From positions 2,604,001-2,668,000 of the forward strand of contig NZ_CP054836.1 in the NCBI RefSeq assembly GCF_013358405.1: 64,000 nt of DNA, in the 5' to 3' direction. A program made the translations under genes and the position numbers. The stretch's first letter is position 1; every line of letters starts with the position of its first letter. The DNA is from Oricola thermophila (lineage in GTDB: Bacteria; Pseudomonadota; Alphaproteobacteria; Rhizobiales; Rhizobiaceae). Under the pieces are notes generated by a model that was given only the letters and a program-made list of their open reading frames with translations, did not search any database and was not told where the DNA came from. Positions 21,432-30,501 of this stretch are shown piece after piece.

Positions 21432-22789
21432 GCCGGGATTGCCGCCTGTCCGGCCGCCAGCAGCGCTTCGAGCCGCGACGGCCTGGCGTCGGGCACGCCG
21501 TCCGGTTTCGGTCCGCCGAAGGCCCAGTCGAGCAGTTCGACCGTGTGCAGGATCGGGATGCCGGTCCCCGACGCGATCTGGGTGATGCAGCCGATATTGC
21601 CGGTGGCGATGACATCCGGCTTCGTCGCCTCGATGTTCCTGACCTTGCGCTCCTTCAGCTTCGCGGAGATTTCCGGCTGCATGATGTTGTAGGTGCCGGC
21701 AGAGCCGCAGCACAGGTGCCCCTCCGCCGGGTCCTTGACCGAGAACCCCGCCGCCTTCAGCAGGTTTTTCGGCGCGGCGGTGATCTTCTGCCCGTGCTGC
21801 ATGGAACAGGCGGAATGATAGGCGACGGCGAGGTTCGGCTTCACGACCGGTTCCGGAAGCTCGATGGAGGCGAGATACTCGGTGATGTCCTTGGCCAGCT
21901 CGGAAACGCGCTCCGCCTTCCCGGCATAGGCCGGATCCTCGCGCAGCATCCAGCCGTAATCCTTGATGGTCGTGCCGCAGCCCGAGGCGGTGACGATGAT
22001 GGCGTCGAGGCCGCCGTGCTCGATCTGGCGCGTCCAGGCGTCGACATTGCGCCTCGCATCGGCGAGCGCCTGTTCCTCGCGGCCCATGTGATGCACCAGC
22101 GCGCCGCAACACCCCTCGCCCTCGGGCACCACCACCTCGATGCCGAGCCTCGTCAGGAGACGGATCGTCGCCTCGTTGATTCCCGGCTTCAGCACCGGCT
22201 GGGCACAGCCGGTCAGGATCGCCACCCGGCCGCGCCTTTCCGTTGCCGGCCGGTGCGTCCCCGGTTCGGAGACCGGAGACGGCTTCCCGATCGTCTTCGG
22301 CGCAAGTTCCAGCATGGCGCCGAACGCCTTCAGCGGCGGGATCGCCTTCAGCAGTCCGGCGAAGGGCCGTCCCAGCTTCGCGGCATGGAGCGAGGCCCGG
22401 AACCGCCCCGGATAGGGCAGCACCATCGCCAGCACGGCGCGCGTCAGCCGGTCGAAGAAAGGGCGACGGTAGGTCTTCTCGATATGGGCCCGGGCATGGT
22501 CGACAAGGTGCATGTAGTGAACGCCCGACGGGCATGTCGTCATGCAGGAGAGGCAGGACAGGCAACGGTCGATATGGGTGACCACCTTCTCGTCGGCCGG
22601 GCGGCCGTTTTCCAGCATGTCCTTGATCAGGTAGATGCGCCCGCGCGGACTGTCGAGCTCGTTGCCGAGCGTCACATAGGTCGGACAGGTCGCCGTGCAG
22701 AAACCGCAATGCACGCAGGAGCGCAGGATCTTCTCCGACGCGGCGACGCCGGGGTCCTCGAGCTGCTCTGGCGTGAAACTGGTCTGCAT
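21428..22789 (-). CDS. glcF: Glycolate oxidase, iron-sulfur subunit GlcF
   Basis: This is the electron-transfer subunit of glycolate oxidase, 453 residues. Two ferredoxin-type clusters are visible: Cys25/28/31/35 and Cys76/79/82/86. Two CCG domains follow (GEGCCGALVHHMG and HLCCGSAGTYNIMQ). It is the last gene of a minus-strand group glcD-glcE-(DUF4870)-glcF. Together they oxidise glycolate (or related 2-hydroxyacids) to glyoxylate and pass electrons to the membrane. Confidence 0.94.
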   Translation of the reverse strand: MQTSFTPEQLEDPGVAASEKILRSCVHCGFCTATCPTYVTLGNELDSPRGRIYLIKDMLENGRPADEKVVTHIDRCLSCLSCMTTCPSGVHYMHLVDHARAHIEKTYRRPFFDRLTRAVLAMVLPYPGRFRASLHAAKLGRPFAGLLKAIPPLKAFGAMLELAPKTIGKPSPVSEPGTHRPATERRGRVAILTGCAQPVLKPGINEATIRLLTRLGIEVVVPEGEGCCGALVHHMGREEQALADARRNVDAWTRQIEHGGLDAIIVTASGCGTTIKDYGWMLREDPAYAGKAERVSELAKDITEYLASIELPEPVVKPNLAVAYHSACSMQHGQKITAAPKNLLKAAGFSVKDPAEGHLCCGSAGTYNIMQPEISAKLKERKVRNIEATKPDVIATGNIGCITQIASGTGIPILHTVELLDWAFGGPKPDGVPDARPSRLEALLAAGQAAIPA

Positions 22790-22811
22790 GGCGACATTTC
22801 TCCCGAAAGGT

Positions 22812-23198
22812 TCAGATCCACCACGTGGCCGGATCGGGCATGGGCTCGTTCCGGTTCAGCGCCATCAGGCCCTTGACGAGGCGGATGACTGCCCAAACCG
22901 CGACCGCGAACAGAAGAAGAAAGCCGATGCCGATGAAGAACAGGACAATCGAAATCGCGGCATAGGCGAGGGATATCCAGAAGGTACGGATCAGCCAGGT
23001 GTAATGCGTCTCGACGAAACCGCCGGCCTTGTTGCGATTCAGATAGGCCATCACGATGCCGACAATGGTCGGAAATCCACCGAACACGAAACCGGCAAGG
23101 TAGAGAATGTAGATGAGGAGCGCGTTCTGCGGGCCGGGTTCGAGCCACTTGTCGGTCTGGCGCGGCATGGGCGGCGTGGTGTTCTGCGGATCGGTCAT
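22812..23198 (-). CDS. DUF4870-type membrane protein between glcE and glcF
   Basis: This is a protein of 128 residues from ATG 23198 (GAAGGGGAA upstream). The N-terminal soluble tail is Pro/Thr rich. Three hydrophobic segments follow (about 27-48, 70-92 and 92-112) with the family-like motif THYTWLIRTFW. It is inserted between glcE (19 bp) and glcF (22 bp) in the same direction, so it is surely co-transcribed. A link to glycolate metabolism is only positional. Confidence 0.75.
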   Translation of the reverse strand: MTDPQNTTPPMPRQTDKWLEPGPQNALLIYILYLAGFVFGGFPTIVGIVMAYLNRNKAGGFVETHYTWLIRTFWISLAYAAISIVLFFIGIGFLLLFAVAVWAVIRLVKGLMALNRNEPMPDPATWWI

Positions 23199-23217
23199 GA
23201 ATTCCCCTTCGAATGGT

Positions 23218-24444
23218 TCAGGCGGCCTTGCGGCCGCCATTCCACACCATTCTGCCCGGATTGAAAATGCCGGCGGGATCGAGCGCCGCGCGCACCCGCT
23301 CCGAGAGCGCGGCAACGGGCACCGGCTGCGGCTGGAACACGGGCACCGACGCGCGGACCGCTTCCGGGGCCCGCACCAGGGTCGCGTGACCGCCGCCGCA
23401 TTTCGCCACCGCCTCGCGCACGATTGCCGGCGCGGCATCGTTCCCGTCATCGAGCTGCAGCCAGACCAGCCCGCCCTGCCAGTCGAAAAAGGCCTCGCCC
23501 TGGACCTCCCGCAGGACCATCGCCGCCACGTCGTGGCCGGCCATCGGCGCGACCGATACCTTCCACAGGGGACGCCCGGTTCCGGCGAACGGCTCGACAT
23601 CGCGCACCCGCTTCCAGGCTGACCGGGACCGCGCCTCGTCCAGCACGCTCGTCCCCGGCGCGCCGGGAAGCGCCGCGCGCAGCCTGTCCAGCCGCACCGC
23701 GATCGATTCGGCGAACCCCTCCAGCCGCAGCAGCGTGGCGGCGCCGCCATCGAGGCCGACCCGTTTCGCCACGCCCTCCGGCAGGTGCGCCGCACCCGAT
23801 ACCTCCGTGCTGGTGCCAAGCGCCGCGGCCATCAGGTTGGCGGCCTCGCCGTCGGTCGCACCGTGGATCACCAGCGTCTCCTCGGTCCCGGTACGCGGCA
23901 GCACCTTGAAGGAAACCTCGGTCAGGAAGCCGAGCGTGCCCCAGCTTCCCGCCATCAGCTTGACGAGGTCGAGACCGGTGACGTTCTTCATCACCTTGCC
24001 GCCGTTCTTCACGATCTCGCCGCGCCCGTTGACGAAGCGCACGCCAAGCAAGGCGTCGCGCGCGGCGCCGGCCGAAATTCGCCGTGGGCCGGAAATGTTG
24101 GCGGCGGCCAGCGCGCCGACGGTCGGCGTTCCGTCCATGCCGGTCAGGCCGCGCCAGTCGCCCGGCTCGAAGGCCAGCATCTGGCCGTTCTCCCCGAGAG
24201 CCGCCTCGATCTCGGCGACCGGCGTTCCCGCCCTCGCGGTCAGCACCAGCTCCGCCGGGTTGTACTCGGTGATGCCGGAAAGCGCGGCCGATGACAGCGT
24301 CCGGTCCGCCTCGAAAGGCTGGCCGATGCCGCGCTTGGTGCCGCCGCCGGCGATCTCCAGCGTCGTGCCGGAGGCGGCGGCCTCGCGAATGATGTCTGCG
24401 GCCTCGGCTTCCGAGGCCGGTGCGATGATTTCCCGATCCGCCAT
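23218..24444 (-). CDS. glcE: Glycolate oxidase subunit GlcE
   Basis: This is a FAD-binding subunit of 408 residues from ATG 24444. The PCMH-type flavin domain has TLEIAGGGTKRGIGQP and GTPTVGALAAANISGPRR, and the gene ends DPAGIFNPGRMVWN. It begins two bases after the glcD stop, so translation is coupled. The long upstream open frame in the same register is a shadow over glcD. Confidence 0.93.
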   Translation of the reverse strand: MADREIIAPASEAEAADIIREAAASGTTLEIAGGGTKRGIGQPFEADRTLSSAALSGITEYNPAELVLTARAGTPVAEIEAALGENGQMLAFEPGDWRGLTGMDGTPTVGALAAANISGPRRISAGAARDALLGVRFVNGRGEIVKNGGKVMKNVTGLDLVKLMAGSWGTLGFLTEVSFKVLPRTGTEETLVIHGATDGEAANLMAAALGTSTEVSGAAHLPEGVAKRVGLDGGAATLLRLEGFAESIAVRLDRLRAALPGAPGTSVLDEARSRSAWKRVRDVEPFAGTGRPLWKVSVAPMAGHDVAAMVLREVQGEAFFDWQGGLVWLQLDDGNDAAPAIVREAVAKCGGGHATLVRAPEAVRASVPVFQPQPVPVAALSERVRAALDPAGIFNPGRMVWNGGRKAA

Positions 24445-24446
24445 TC

Positions 24447-25889
24447 TCACCCCGCCTTGCGCATGTCGAGATCGAGCGGGAAGACCTTGGACGGGTTGAG
24501 CAGCCAGCCCGGGTCGAAGGCCGCGCGAACGGCCATCTGCTGGTTGAGGTCGGTCTCGGTGAACTGGTGCAGCATCAGGTCCCGCTTCTCGATTCCGACG
24601 CCGTGCTCGCCGGTCAGGCAGCCGCCCGCATCGACACACAGCTTCAATATCTCGGCGCCCGCGGCCTCGGCCTTCTCCGCCTCCTCGGGATCGTTGACGT
24701 TGTAGAGGATCAGCGGGTGCATGTTCCCGTCGCCGGCATGGAACACGTTGGCGACGCGCAGCCCGTACTTCTCCACGATGTTCGCGGTCTCGCGCAGGAC
24801 GTGGGAGAGCTGGCCGAGCGGCACCGTGCCGTCCATGCAGATGTAATCGGCAACGCGACCGGTCGCGCCGAAGGCCGACTTGCGGCCCTTCCATATCTGC
24901 GCCGCCTCGATGGCCGACTGGCTTTCCCGGACACGCTTGACGTTGTGCTTCCTGGCAATGGCGATGATCCTGGAAAGCATCGCGTCCATCTCGTCTTCGG
25001 AGCCCTCGACCTCGACGATCAGCAGCGCCTCCACGTCCATCGGATAGCCGGCATGGGCGAAGGCCTCGCATATGTCGATGGCCGGCTTGTCCATGAACTC
25101 GATGGCGACAGGAATGATGCCCGCGCCGATGATGTCGGCAACGCAGGCGCCGGCAACTTCCGAGGAATCGAAACCGAACAGCACGGGCCGCGCACCTTCC
25201 GGCTTCGCGATCAGCCGCACGGTCGCCTCCGTCACGATGCCGAGCTGGCCCTCGGAACCGCAGACGAGCCCGAGCAGGTCATAACCCTCCGCATCCAGCG
25301 CCTTGCCGCCCAGCTCGATCACCGTGCCGTCCTGCAGAACCATGGTCACGCCGAGCAGGTTGTTGGTCGTCACGCCGTATTTCAGGCAATGGGCGCCGCC
25401 GGAATTCATGCCGATATTGCCGCCGATCGTGCAGGCAAGCTGCGAGGACGGGTCCGGCGCGTAGAAGAAGCCGTCGGCCGACACCTCGTCGGAGATGCGC
25501 AGATTGGTGACGCCGGCCTGCACCCTGGCGGTGCGGTTCTCGTAATCGACTTCCAGGATGCACGACATCCGCGAGACGCCGATCACCACCGCGTCCTCCT
25601 GCGGGATCGCTCCGCCGGCAAGCGATGTTCCGGCACCGCGCGGCACCACCGGCACGCCGTTGTCGGTACAGTACTTCATTACCGCTGCGACCTGCTCCGT
25701 GGTTTCCGGCAGCACGACGGCAAGCGGCACACGACGATACGCGGTGAAGGCATCCGTCTCGAAGGGCACCAGCTCCCGCTCGTCGGTCACGAGGCAATCG
25801 GCCGGCACGACATTCGCCAGCCCGGTCCGTATTTCTTCGCGCCGGGCGACGATGTCGGCACGCGGCTCGAGAAAGCGTATCTTGTCCAT
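24447..25889 (-). CDS. glcD: Glycolate oxidase subunit GlcD (FAD-linked)
   Basis: This is the catalytic flavoprotein, 480 residues from ATG 25889 with GGGAGG upstream. The FAD site PVVPRGAGTSLAGGAIP and the DPSSQLACTIGGNIGMNSGG segment are typical. Also visible are HAGDGNMHPLILY and GEHGVGIEKRDLM, the C-terminal FAD-oxidase motifs of GlcD. A perfect 8-bp inverted repeat with TGGT...ACCA ends lies 31 bp upstream of the start and could bind a FadR-family regulator. D-lactate dehydrogenases are close relatives, but GlcE and GlcF point to glycolate oxidase. Confidence 0.95.
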   Translation of the reverse strand: MDKIRFLEPRADIVARREEIRTGLANVVPADCLVTDERELVPFETDAFTAYRRVPLAVVLPETTEQVAAVMKYCTDNGVPVVPRGAGTSLAGGAIPQEDAVVIGVSRMSCILEVDYENRTARVQAGVTNLRISDEVSADGFFYAPDPSSQLACTIGGNIGMNSGGAHCLKYGVTTNNLLGVTMVLQDGTVIELGGKALDAEGYDLLGLVCGSEGQLGIVTEATVRLIAKPEGARPVLFGFDSSEVAGACVADIIGAGIIPVAIEFMDKPAIDICEAFAHAGYPMDVEALLIVEVEGSEDEMDAMLSRIIAIARKHNVKRVRESQSAIEAAQIWKGRKSAFGATGRVADYICMDGTVPLGQLSHVLRETANIVEKYGLRVANVFHAGDGNMHPLILYNVNDPEEAEKAEAAGAEILKLCVDAGGCLTGEHGVGIEKRDLMLHQFTETDLNQQMAVRAAFDPGWLLNPSKVFPLDLDMRKAG

Positions 25890-25919
25890 GCAACCTCCCG
25901 CGCGGCACGCGGCCGCAAG

Positions 25920-25938
25920 TGGTAAAGATACTTTACCA
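25920..25938. promoter_or_regulatory. FadR/GntR-type operator candidate upstream of glcD
   Basis: TGGTAAAG (25920-25927), three bases, then CTTTACCA (25931-25938) is a perfect palindrome. FadR-family regulators such as GlcC and LldR bind TGGT-N-ACCA type sites. It sits just upstream of glcD, and a FadR-family gene is encoded at 31989-32825. Confidence 0.55.
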
Positions 25939-26016
25939 ATTTGCAAAATCCGGCGCAACCGTTCCCGCCGCGCGGAATGTCCGCACGGCGCTGTCGCTAC
26001 CGGTCGATCGGAGCCG

Positions 26017-27492
26017 TCAGTCCAGCAGGGTTCTCGGCAGCCACAATGCCAGTTCGGGGAACAGGATGACCAGCGCCACCGCGACAAGCTGGATCAGCAC
26101 GAAGGGTATGATGCCGCGATATATCTGCTGGATCTTGATCTCCGGCGGCGCGACAGCCTTCATGTAGAATAGGGCGAAACCGAATGGCGGCGTCAGGAAC
26201 GATGTCTGCAGGTTGACCGCCAGCAGGATCGCGAACCAGTAGGTGACCTCCGTTCGCGCGACATGGTCCCCGAAATCCAGCCCGGCAATCACCGGCGCGA
26301 AAACCGGCAGCACGATCAGCGTGATCTCGATCCAGTCGAGAAAGAAACCGAGCACGAAGACGATGAGCATCAGCATGAACAGCAGCCCCCAGGCCCCGAG
26401 TCCCAGGTGCTCGATGAAATTGTCCACCTGCGCCTCGCCGCCCAGCGCGCGGAACATGTAGGAGAACAACGTCGCGCCGACGAAAATGCCGAACAACATG
26501 GCGTTGGTCAGGCCGGTGCGCAGCACCACGTCCTTCACCACGCCCCAGAAATGGACCAAGTCGGCGCCAAGTCCCCTGCCCGTCGCGTGGTCGTCGAGCG
26601 CGGCATTCGCCTCGCCCTCGAAATGGAATTCCGGAACCTTGAGCGCGGGCAGCACGACAAGATTGACGAGCGCGAGGATGACCGAACCGGCGGCGCCCAC
26701 CCCGGCCGCTTCCGTCGGCGTGGCAAAGCCGCCAAGGATGGAGCCCAGGACGCAGACGATCAGGAACACGGGCGGCAGGAAGGAACGCGCCAGCATCAGC
26801 ACATAGGCGCCCGCCGACTGCGGCCCGAGTTCCGCCGGCAGCTTGGGCGCCAGTTGCGGTTTCAGCATCGTCACGATCACGATGTAGATCACGTACATGC
26901 CCGAAAGCATGAAGCCGGGAATGACGGCGGCGACGAACAGGTTGCCGACCGAGCGCGACAGCAGGTCGGCCATGATGACCAGCATGATCGATGGCGGGAT
27001 CAGGATGCCCAGCGTGCCCGAGGCCGCGATGGTGCCGCTTGCAAGCGACGGCGCATAGCCGCGCTGGATCATCACCGGCAGCGCCAGCAGGCTCATCATG
27101 ACGACCGACGCGCCGATGATGCCGGTGGTCGCAGCGAGGATCGTGCCCATGAGCGTCACCGCCAGCGCCAACCCGCCGGGCACGCGGCGCAGCAGCACCT
27201 GCAGGCAGTTGAGCAGGTCGCGCGCCACGCCGGACCGTTCCAGCATGGTGCCCATGAAAATGAACATGGGAATGGCGGTGAGGATCAGGTTTTCCGCGAT
27301 GGCACCGAAAATGCGCGACGGCAGCGCGCCGAACTGGGCGAGATCGAACAGCCAGGGATCGACCCAGTAGGCGATGAAGCCGAAACCGAGACCGATGCCG
27401 CCGAGAACGAAAGCGACCGGAAACCCGGAAAAGAGAAATACGGCCAGCGCGACGAACATCAGCGAAGGCAGGTAGGGACCGAGCCACTCCAT
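26017..27492 (-). CDS. dctM: TRAP transporter large permease (DctM family)
   Basis: This is the large integral membrane subunit of 491 residues with about 12 helices. Family segments include LFSGFPVAFVLGG, IPMFIFMGTMLERSG, and GTLGILIPPSIMLVI. It works with the small permease DctQ and the binding protein DctP, driven by an ion gradient. It follows dctQ with an overlapping ATGA, and glcD lies 127 bp downstream on the same strand. The sequence type is that of the mannitol/chloroaromatic and 2-oxoacid TRAP subfamily. Confidence 0.92.
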   Translation of the reverse strand: MEWLGPYLPSLMFVALAVFLFSGFPVAFVLGGIGLGFGFIAYWVDPWLFDLAQFGALPSRIFGAIAENLILTAIPMFIFMGTMLERSGVARDLLNCLQVLLRRVPGGLALAVTLMGTILAATTGIIGASVVMMSLLALPVMIQRGYAPSLASGTIAASGTLGILIPPSIMLVIMADLLSRSVGNLFVAAVIPGFMLSGMYVIYIVIVTMLKPQLAPKLPAELGPQSAGAYVLMLARSFLPPVFLIVCVLGSILGGFATPTEAAGVGAAGSVILALVNLVVLPALKVPEFHFEGEANAALDDHATGRGLGADLVHFWGVVKDVVLRTGLTNAMLFGIFVGATLFSYMFRALGGEAQVDNFIEHLGLGAWGLLFMLMLIVFVLGFFLDWIEITLIVLPVFAPVIAGLDFGDHVARTEVTYWFAILLAVNLQTSFLTPPFGFALFYMKAVAPPEIKIQQIYRGIIPFVLIQLVAVALVILFPELALWLPRTLLD

Positions 27493-28055
27493 CAGCCTTC
27501 ACTCCCCAGCGTTTCGGCGACCATGCCCTCGGGCAGGACGCCCCGATAGCCGGCGAGCGCCTTGATGAATTGCGATATGGCGGCGATCCCCATCAGGACG
27601 AACATGGCGACCAGCGCCGACTTGACGATCCAGATATCGGACAGGCCGATCGTCGATTTCGACATCTCCTGCTCGATGAAGGAGGAACGCGCGTACTTGA
27701 AGGTGTACCAGGCCCCAAGCAGCGAATAGGTGAACAGGAAGATGGCGATACCCACCATCTCCACGAGATATTTCACCCGGGTCGGGAAATTGTCGCGCAG
27801 CAGGTCGATGCGGACATGGGCCTGGTGCCTGTAGGCATAGCCGATCATCAGCGCGAACAGGAAGGTATGCAGCCAGTATTCCGATTCCTGCAACTGGGTC
27901 GAATTCCAGCCGAACGGTTTGGGCACGCCGAAATAGCGCGTCACCACGTCGACGCAGACGGCAATGATCAGCAGGAAGCCGGCCCAGGCGCCGATCTTGC
28001 CGAAAACGGCAAGGATCCGGTCCAGGGCCGCACTCAGGCCAAGCAGCGATTGCAT
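27492..28055 (-). CDS. dctQ: TRAP transporter small permease (DctQ family)
   Basis: This is a four-helix subunit of 187 residues from ATG 28055, with GGAGGAG upstream. DctQ features are the N-terminal helix WAGFLLIIAVCVDVVTRYFGVP, the conserved LQESEYWLHTFLFALMIGYAYRHQAHVRIDLL and ISQFIKALAGYRG. The larger than usual size is normal for this subfamily. Its stop overlaps the dctM start. Confidence 0.9.
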   Translation of the reverse strand: MQSLLGLSAALDRILAVFGKIGAWAGFLLIIAVCVDVVTRYFGVPKPFGWNSTQLQESEYWLHTFLFALMIGYAYRHQAHVRIDLLRDNFPTRVKYLVEMVGIAIFLFTYSLLGAWYTFKYARSSFIEQEMSKSTIGLSDIWIVKSALVAMFVLMGIAAISQFIKALAGYRGVLPEGMVAETLGSEG

Positions 28056-28144
28056 GTATTTTCTCCTCCCCCGAGCCGCGATCCGGCAGAACCCCGCTGT
28101 TCCGCCCCCTCCGATCGCGGAAAGACGCACCGGCGATGCGATGC

Positions 28145-28175
28145 GGGAGCCGGCACCCCGACGGCGCCGACTCCC
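28145..28175 (-). other. Intercistronic hairpin between dctP and dctQ
   Basis: GGGAGCCGGC (28145-28154) faces GCCGACTCCC (28166-28175), nine of ten positions complementary plus one G-U on the RNA, with an 11-base loop. There is no T-tract. It lies 19 bp after the dctP stop. Partial termination or transcript protection, giving more DctP than permease, is inferred. Confidence 0.5.
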
Positions 28176-28193
28176 GGTTTCATGCGAAACGGA

Positions 28194-29225
28194 TCACTTC
28201 AGGTATCCCAGTTCCGCCCAGACCCTGTACTCCTCGCGGAACGCCTGCAGCGACTCCCAGGTTTCCGCGAAGGTCGCGTCGGCAGCGGCCTGTTCGGCGG
28301 CGACCTCGTTCCAGGTCTCCTGCAGCTTGTCGAGGATCTCCTGCGGCCAGCGATGGATCTCCACACCATTGGCCTTCAGCTCGGTGAGCGCCTTGCCCTG
28401 GATGGCCTCGCCCTCGGCAAAGCCGAGCGCGATATTGGCGCGGCACGCCATGGTGATCAGCTTGCGCTGGGAATCGCTCATGGCGTCCCACTTCTCCTTG
28501 TTGATCATCAGCTCGAACATGGTCGACTGCTGGTGCCAGCCCGGGAAGTAGTAGTGCTTGGCGACCTGGTAGAAGCCGAGATTGAGATCGATGGCCGGCA
28601 TGGAAAACTCGGTCGCATCGATTGTGCCGCGCTCCAGAGCCGGATAGATATCCGCACCGGCGAGAAGCTGCGTGTCGACGCCCAGCTTCTGCATGACCTT
28701 CGCCCCGAGGCCGAAGAAGCGCATCTTCTTGCCCTGCAACTGGTCGAGCGATGTGATTTCCTCGCGGAACCAGCCGGAAGCTTCCGGCGCGATAACCGCG
28801 CAGATGATCGAGTGAATGTTATGCTTGGCGTAGATCTCCTGCATCCTGGCCTCGCCGCCGCCGTTCAGCAGCCATGCGAGAAACTCGCCGGCCGAGGGAC
28901 CGAAGGGAACAGCCGCGAACAGCGCCAGCGCCGGTTCCTTGCCCTGCCAGTAGCCCGGCGTCGACCACGCGGCGTCGACCGAACCGTTCTTGACCGCGTC
29001 GAACACCTCGAGTGCGGGAACCAGCGCCCCCGGCTCGAAGAACTTGAGCTGGATGTCCCCGCCGGACGCCTCGGTTATGTTCTCCTCCAGAAGCTTGCCG
29101 AGCGTGCCGAGCTGCGTCAGGCTCGACGGATAGGTCGAGGCCATCTTCAACCGCACGGGCTCGGCGACGGACACCCCTGCGGCAAGAGCGCAGGCGACGC
29201 CCGCGAGCAGAATTTTCTTGATCAT
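28194..29225 (-). CDS. dctP: TRAP transporter substrate-binding protein (DctP family)
   Basis: This is a periplasmic receptor of 343 residues from ATG 29225 (AGGGAGG upstream). The signal peptide is MIKKILLAGVACALAAGVSVA. The mature part is of the TakP type (GYWQGKEPALALFAAVPFGPS, EFSMPAIDLNLGFYQVAKHYYFPGWHQQ). TakP binds 2-oxoacids, and relatives bind lactate or other monocarboxylates. Position next to glycolate oxidase and L-lactate dehydrogenase suggests a 2-hydroxy- or 2-oxoacid ligand. Confidence 0.9.
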   Translation of the reverse strand: MIKKILLAGVACALAAGVSVAEPVRLKMASTYPSSLTQLGTLGKLLEENITEASGGDIQLKFFEPGALVPALEVFDAVKNGSVDAAWSTPGYWQGKEPALALFAAVPFGPSAGEFLAWLLNGGGEARMQEIYAKHNIHSIICAVIAPEASGWFREEITSLDQLQGKKMRFFGLGAKVMQKLGVDTQLLAGADIYPALERGTIDATEFSMPAIDLNLGFYQVAKHYYFPGWHQQSTMFELMINKEKWDAMSDSQRKLITMACRANIALGFAEGEAIQGKALTELKANGVEIHRWPQEILDKLQETWNEVAAEQAAADATFAETWESLQAFREEYRVWAELGYLK

Positions 29226-29417
29226 GTATTTTCCTCCCTGTGGCGGGTCCGGAAACCCGTTGACGGGCACAGGCTATAGGTTGGAGAGGATAAATCAACA
29301 TGAACTGCCGCAGGGTAAGCAATGAGCCCAACCGGCCCCTCTCCGGAGACGTGCCGGTTGCCCGCAGGCGCGCGGAGCGACGCCGGCACCATTCGGCCGG
29401 CGGCGGCAAACGGTATC

Positions 29418-29449
29418 CGCTACTAATTCACAATAGGGAATTAGAAGCG
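29418..29449. promoter_or_regulatory. Long inverted repeat in the dctP-lysR divergent promoter region
   Basis: CGCTACTAATTC (29418-29429) and GAATTAGAAGCG (29438-29449) are complementary at 11 of 12 positions around an 8-base spacer. The 297-bp gap between the divergent genes holds this and a second palindrome at 29471-29485. Confidence 0.5.
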
Positions 29450-29470
29450 GTTGTTTTATTTCCATCAGAC

Positions 29471-29485
29471 ATTACGTAACGTAAT
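29471..29485. promoter_or_regulatory. LysR-type operator candidate (T-N11-A palindrome)
   Basis: ATTACGTAACGTAAT is a perfect 7-1-7 palindrome with the T-N11-A form of LysR sites. It is 37 bp upstream of the lysR start, where autoregulation and control of the divergent TRAP operon would be expected. Confidence 0.55.
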
Positions 29486-29522
29486 ACAATATCCTCAGAA
29501 ACGGTCGGGACCCCGGAAGAAC

Positions 29523-30488
29523 ATGAGCAATTTTGGCGACCTCGAAATCTTTGCCCGCGTCGTGGCGGCGGGCAGCATGTCGGCCGCCGGCCGCGAGCTC
29601 GGTCTTTCCCCGGCCGTCGTTTCGAAACGCCTGCGCAGGCTGGAGGACCGGCTCGGCTCGCGCCTGCTGCAGCGGACCACGCGCCAGATCGCCCTCACGG
29701 AAGCCGGACAGGGCTTCTACGAACGCGTTGTGGCGATCCTGGCGGGCGTCGAGGAGGCGGAAGCCTTCGTGTCGCGGCGCTCGGCCATGGCGCGCGGCAC
29801 GCTGAAGGTCACCGCCCCCACCTCCTTCGGCCGCCTGCATGTCGCGCCGCATCTCGGAACCTTCATGGAGGCCAATCCCGATCTCGCGATCAACCTCGTC
29901 CTGACCGACGATTTCGTGGATATCGTCGGCGAGGGATACGACGTGGCCATCCGCATCGCCGAACTGGCCGATTCCAGCCTCGTGGCGCGCAAGATCGCGC
30001 CCGTCCGGCGCATCCTGTGCGCCGCGCCATCCTACCTGAAGCGCCACGGCACGCCGCAAAGCCTCGAGGCGCTGTCCGGGCACAACTGCCTGACGCATGT
30101 CTCCGGCGAGGCATGGCGGCTCGAGGGCCCGAACGGCCCCGTCTCTGTCCGCCCCAACGGCACGCTGATGACGAACTCGTCCGAAGTGGTGCGCGAGGCC
30201 GTGCTGGCCGGCATCGGCATCGGGCTGCGCTCGACCTGGGACATCGGCCCGGAACTCGCCTCCGGAGAGCTGGTGCAGATCCTTCCCGAATATGGCGGCT
30301 CCCGCAACATAGCGGTGCACGCGATCTACCCGTCGCGCCAATTCCTGCCCGTGAAGGTGCGCCTGTTCATCGACTTCCTGACCGATCTCTACGGGCCGTC
30401 TCCCTACTGGGAAAACGGCATCGACGCGGCGCAGGACGCCGGTTCCCGCGCGGAACCGCTCCGGCGTGTCGCCTCGGCGGTCCGCTGA
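29523..30488 (+). CDS. LysR family transcriptional regulator divergent from the TRAP operon
   Basis: This is a regulator of 321 residues from ATG 29523 (GGAAG upstream). The N-terminal winged helix-turn-helix has FARVVAAGSMSAAGRELGLSPAVVSKRLRRLEDRLGSRLL. The effector domain (about 90-290) is of the CrgA/DsdC-like group (GTLKVTAPTSFGRLHVAPHL, LVLTDDFVDIVGEGYDVAIRIAEL). Divergent position over two palindromes suggests that it controls the TRAP transporter genes, with the transported acid as a possible co-inducer. Confidence 0.9.
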   Translation: MSNFGDLEIFARVVAAGSMSAAGRELGLSPAVVSKRLRRLEDRLGSRLLQRTTRQIALTEAGQGFYERVVAILAGVEEAEAFVSRRSAMARGTLKVTAPTSFGRLHVAPHLGTFMEANPDLAINLVLTDDFVDIVGEGYDVAIRIAELADSSLVARKIAPVRRILCAAPSYLKRHGTPQSLEALSGHNCLTHVSGEAWRLEGPNGPVSVRPNGTLMTNSSEVVREAVLAGIGIGLRSTWDIGPELASGELVQILPEYGGSRNIAVHAIYPSRQFLPVKVRLFIDFLTDLYGPSPYWENGIDAAQDAGSRAEPLRRVASAVR

Positions 30489-30501
30489 ACGACCGAAGAC
30501 G

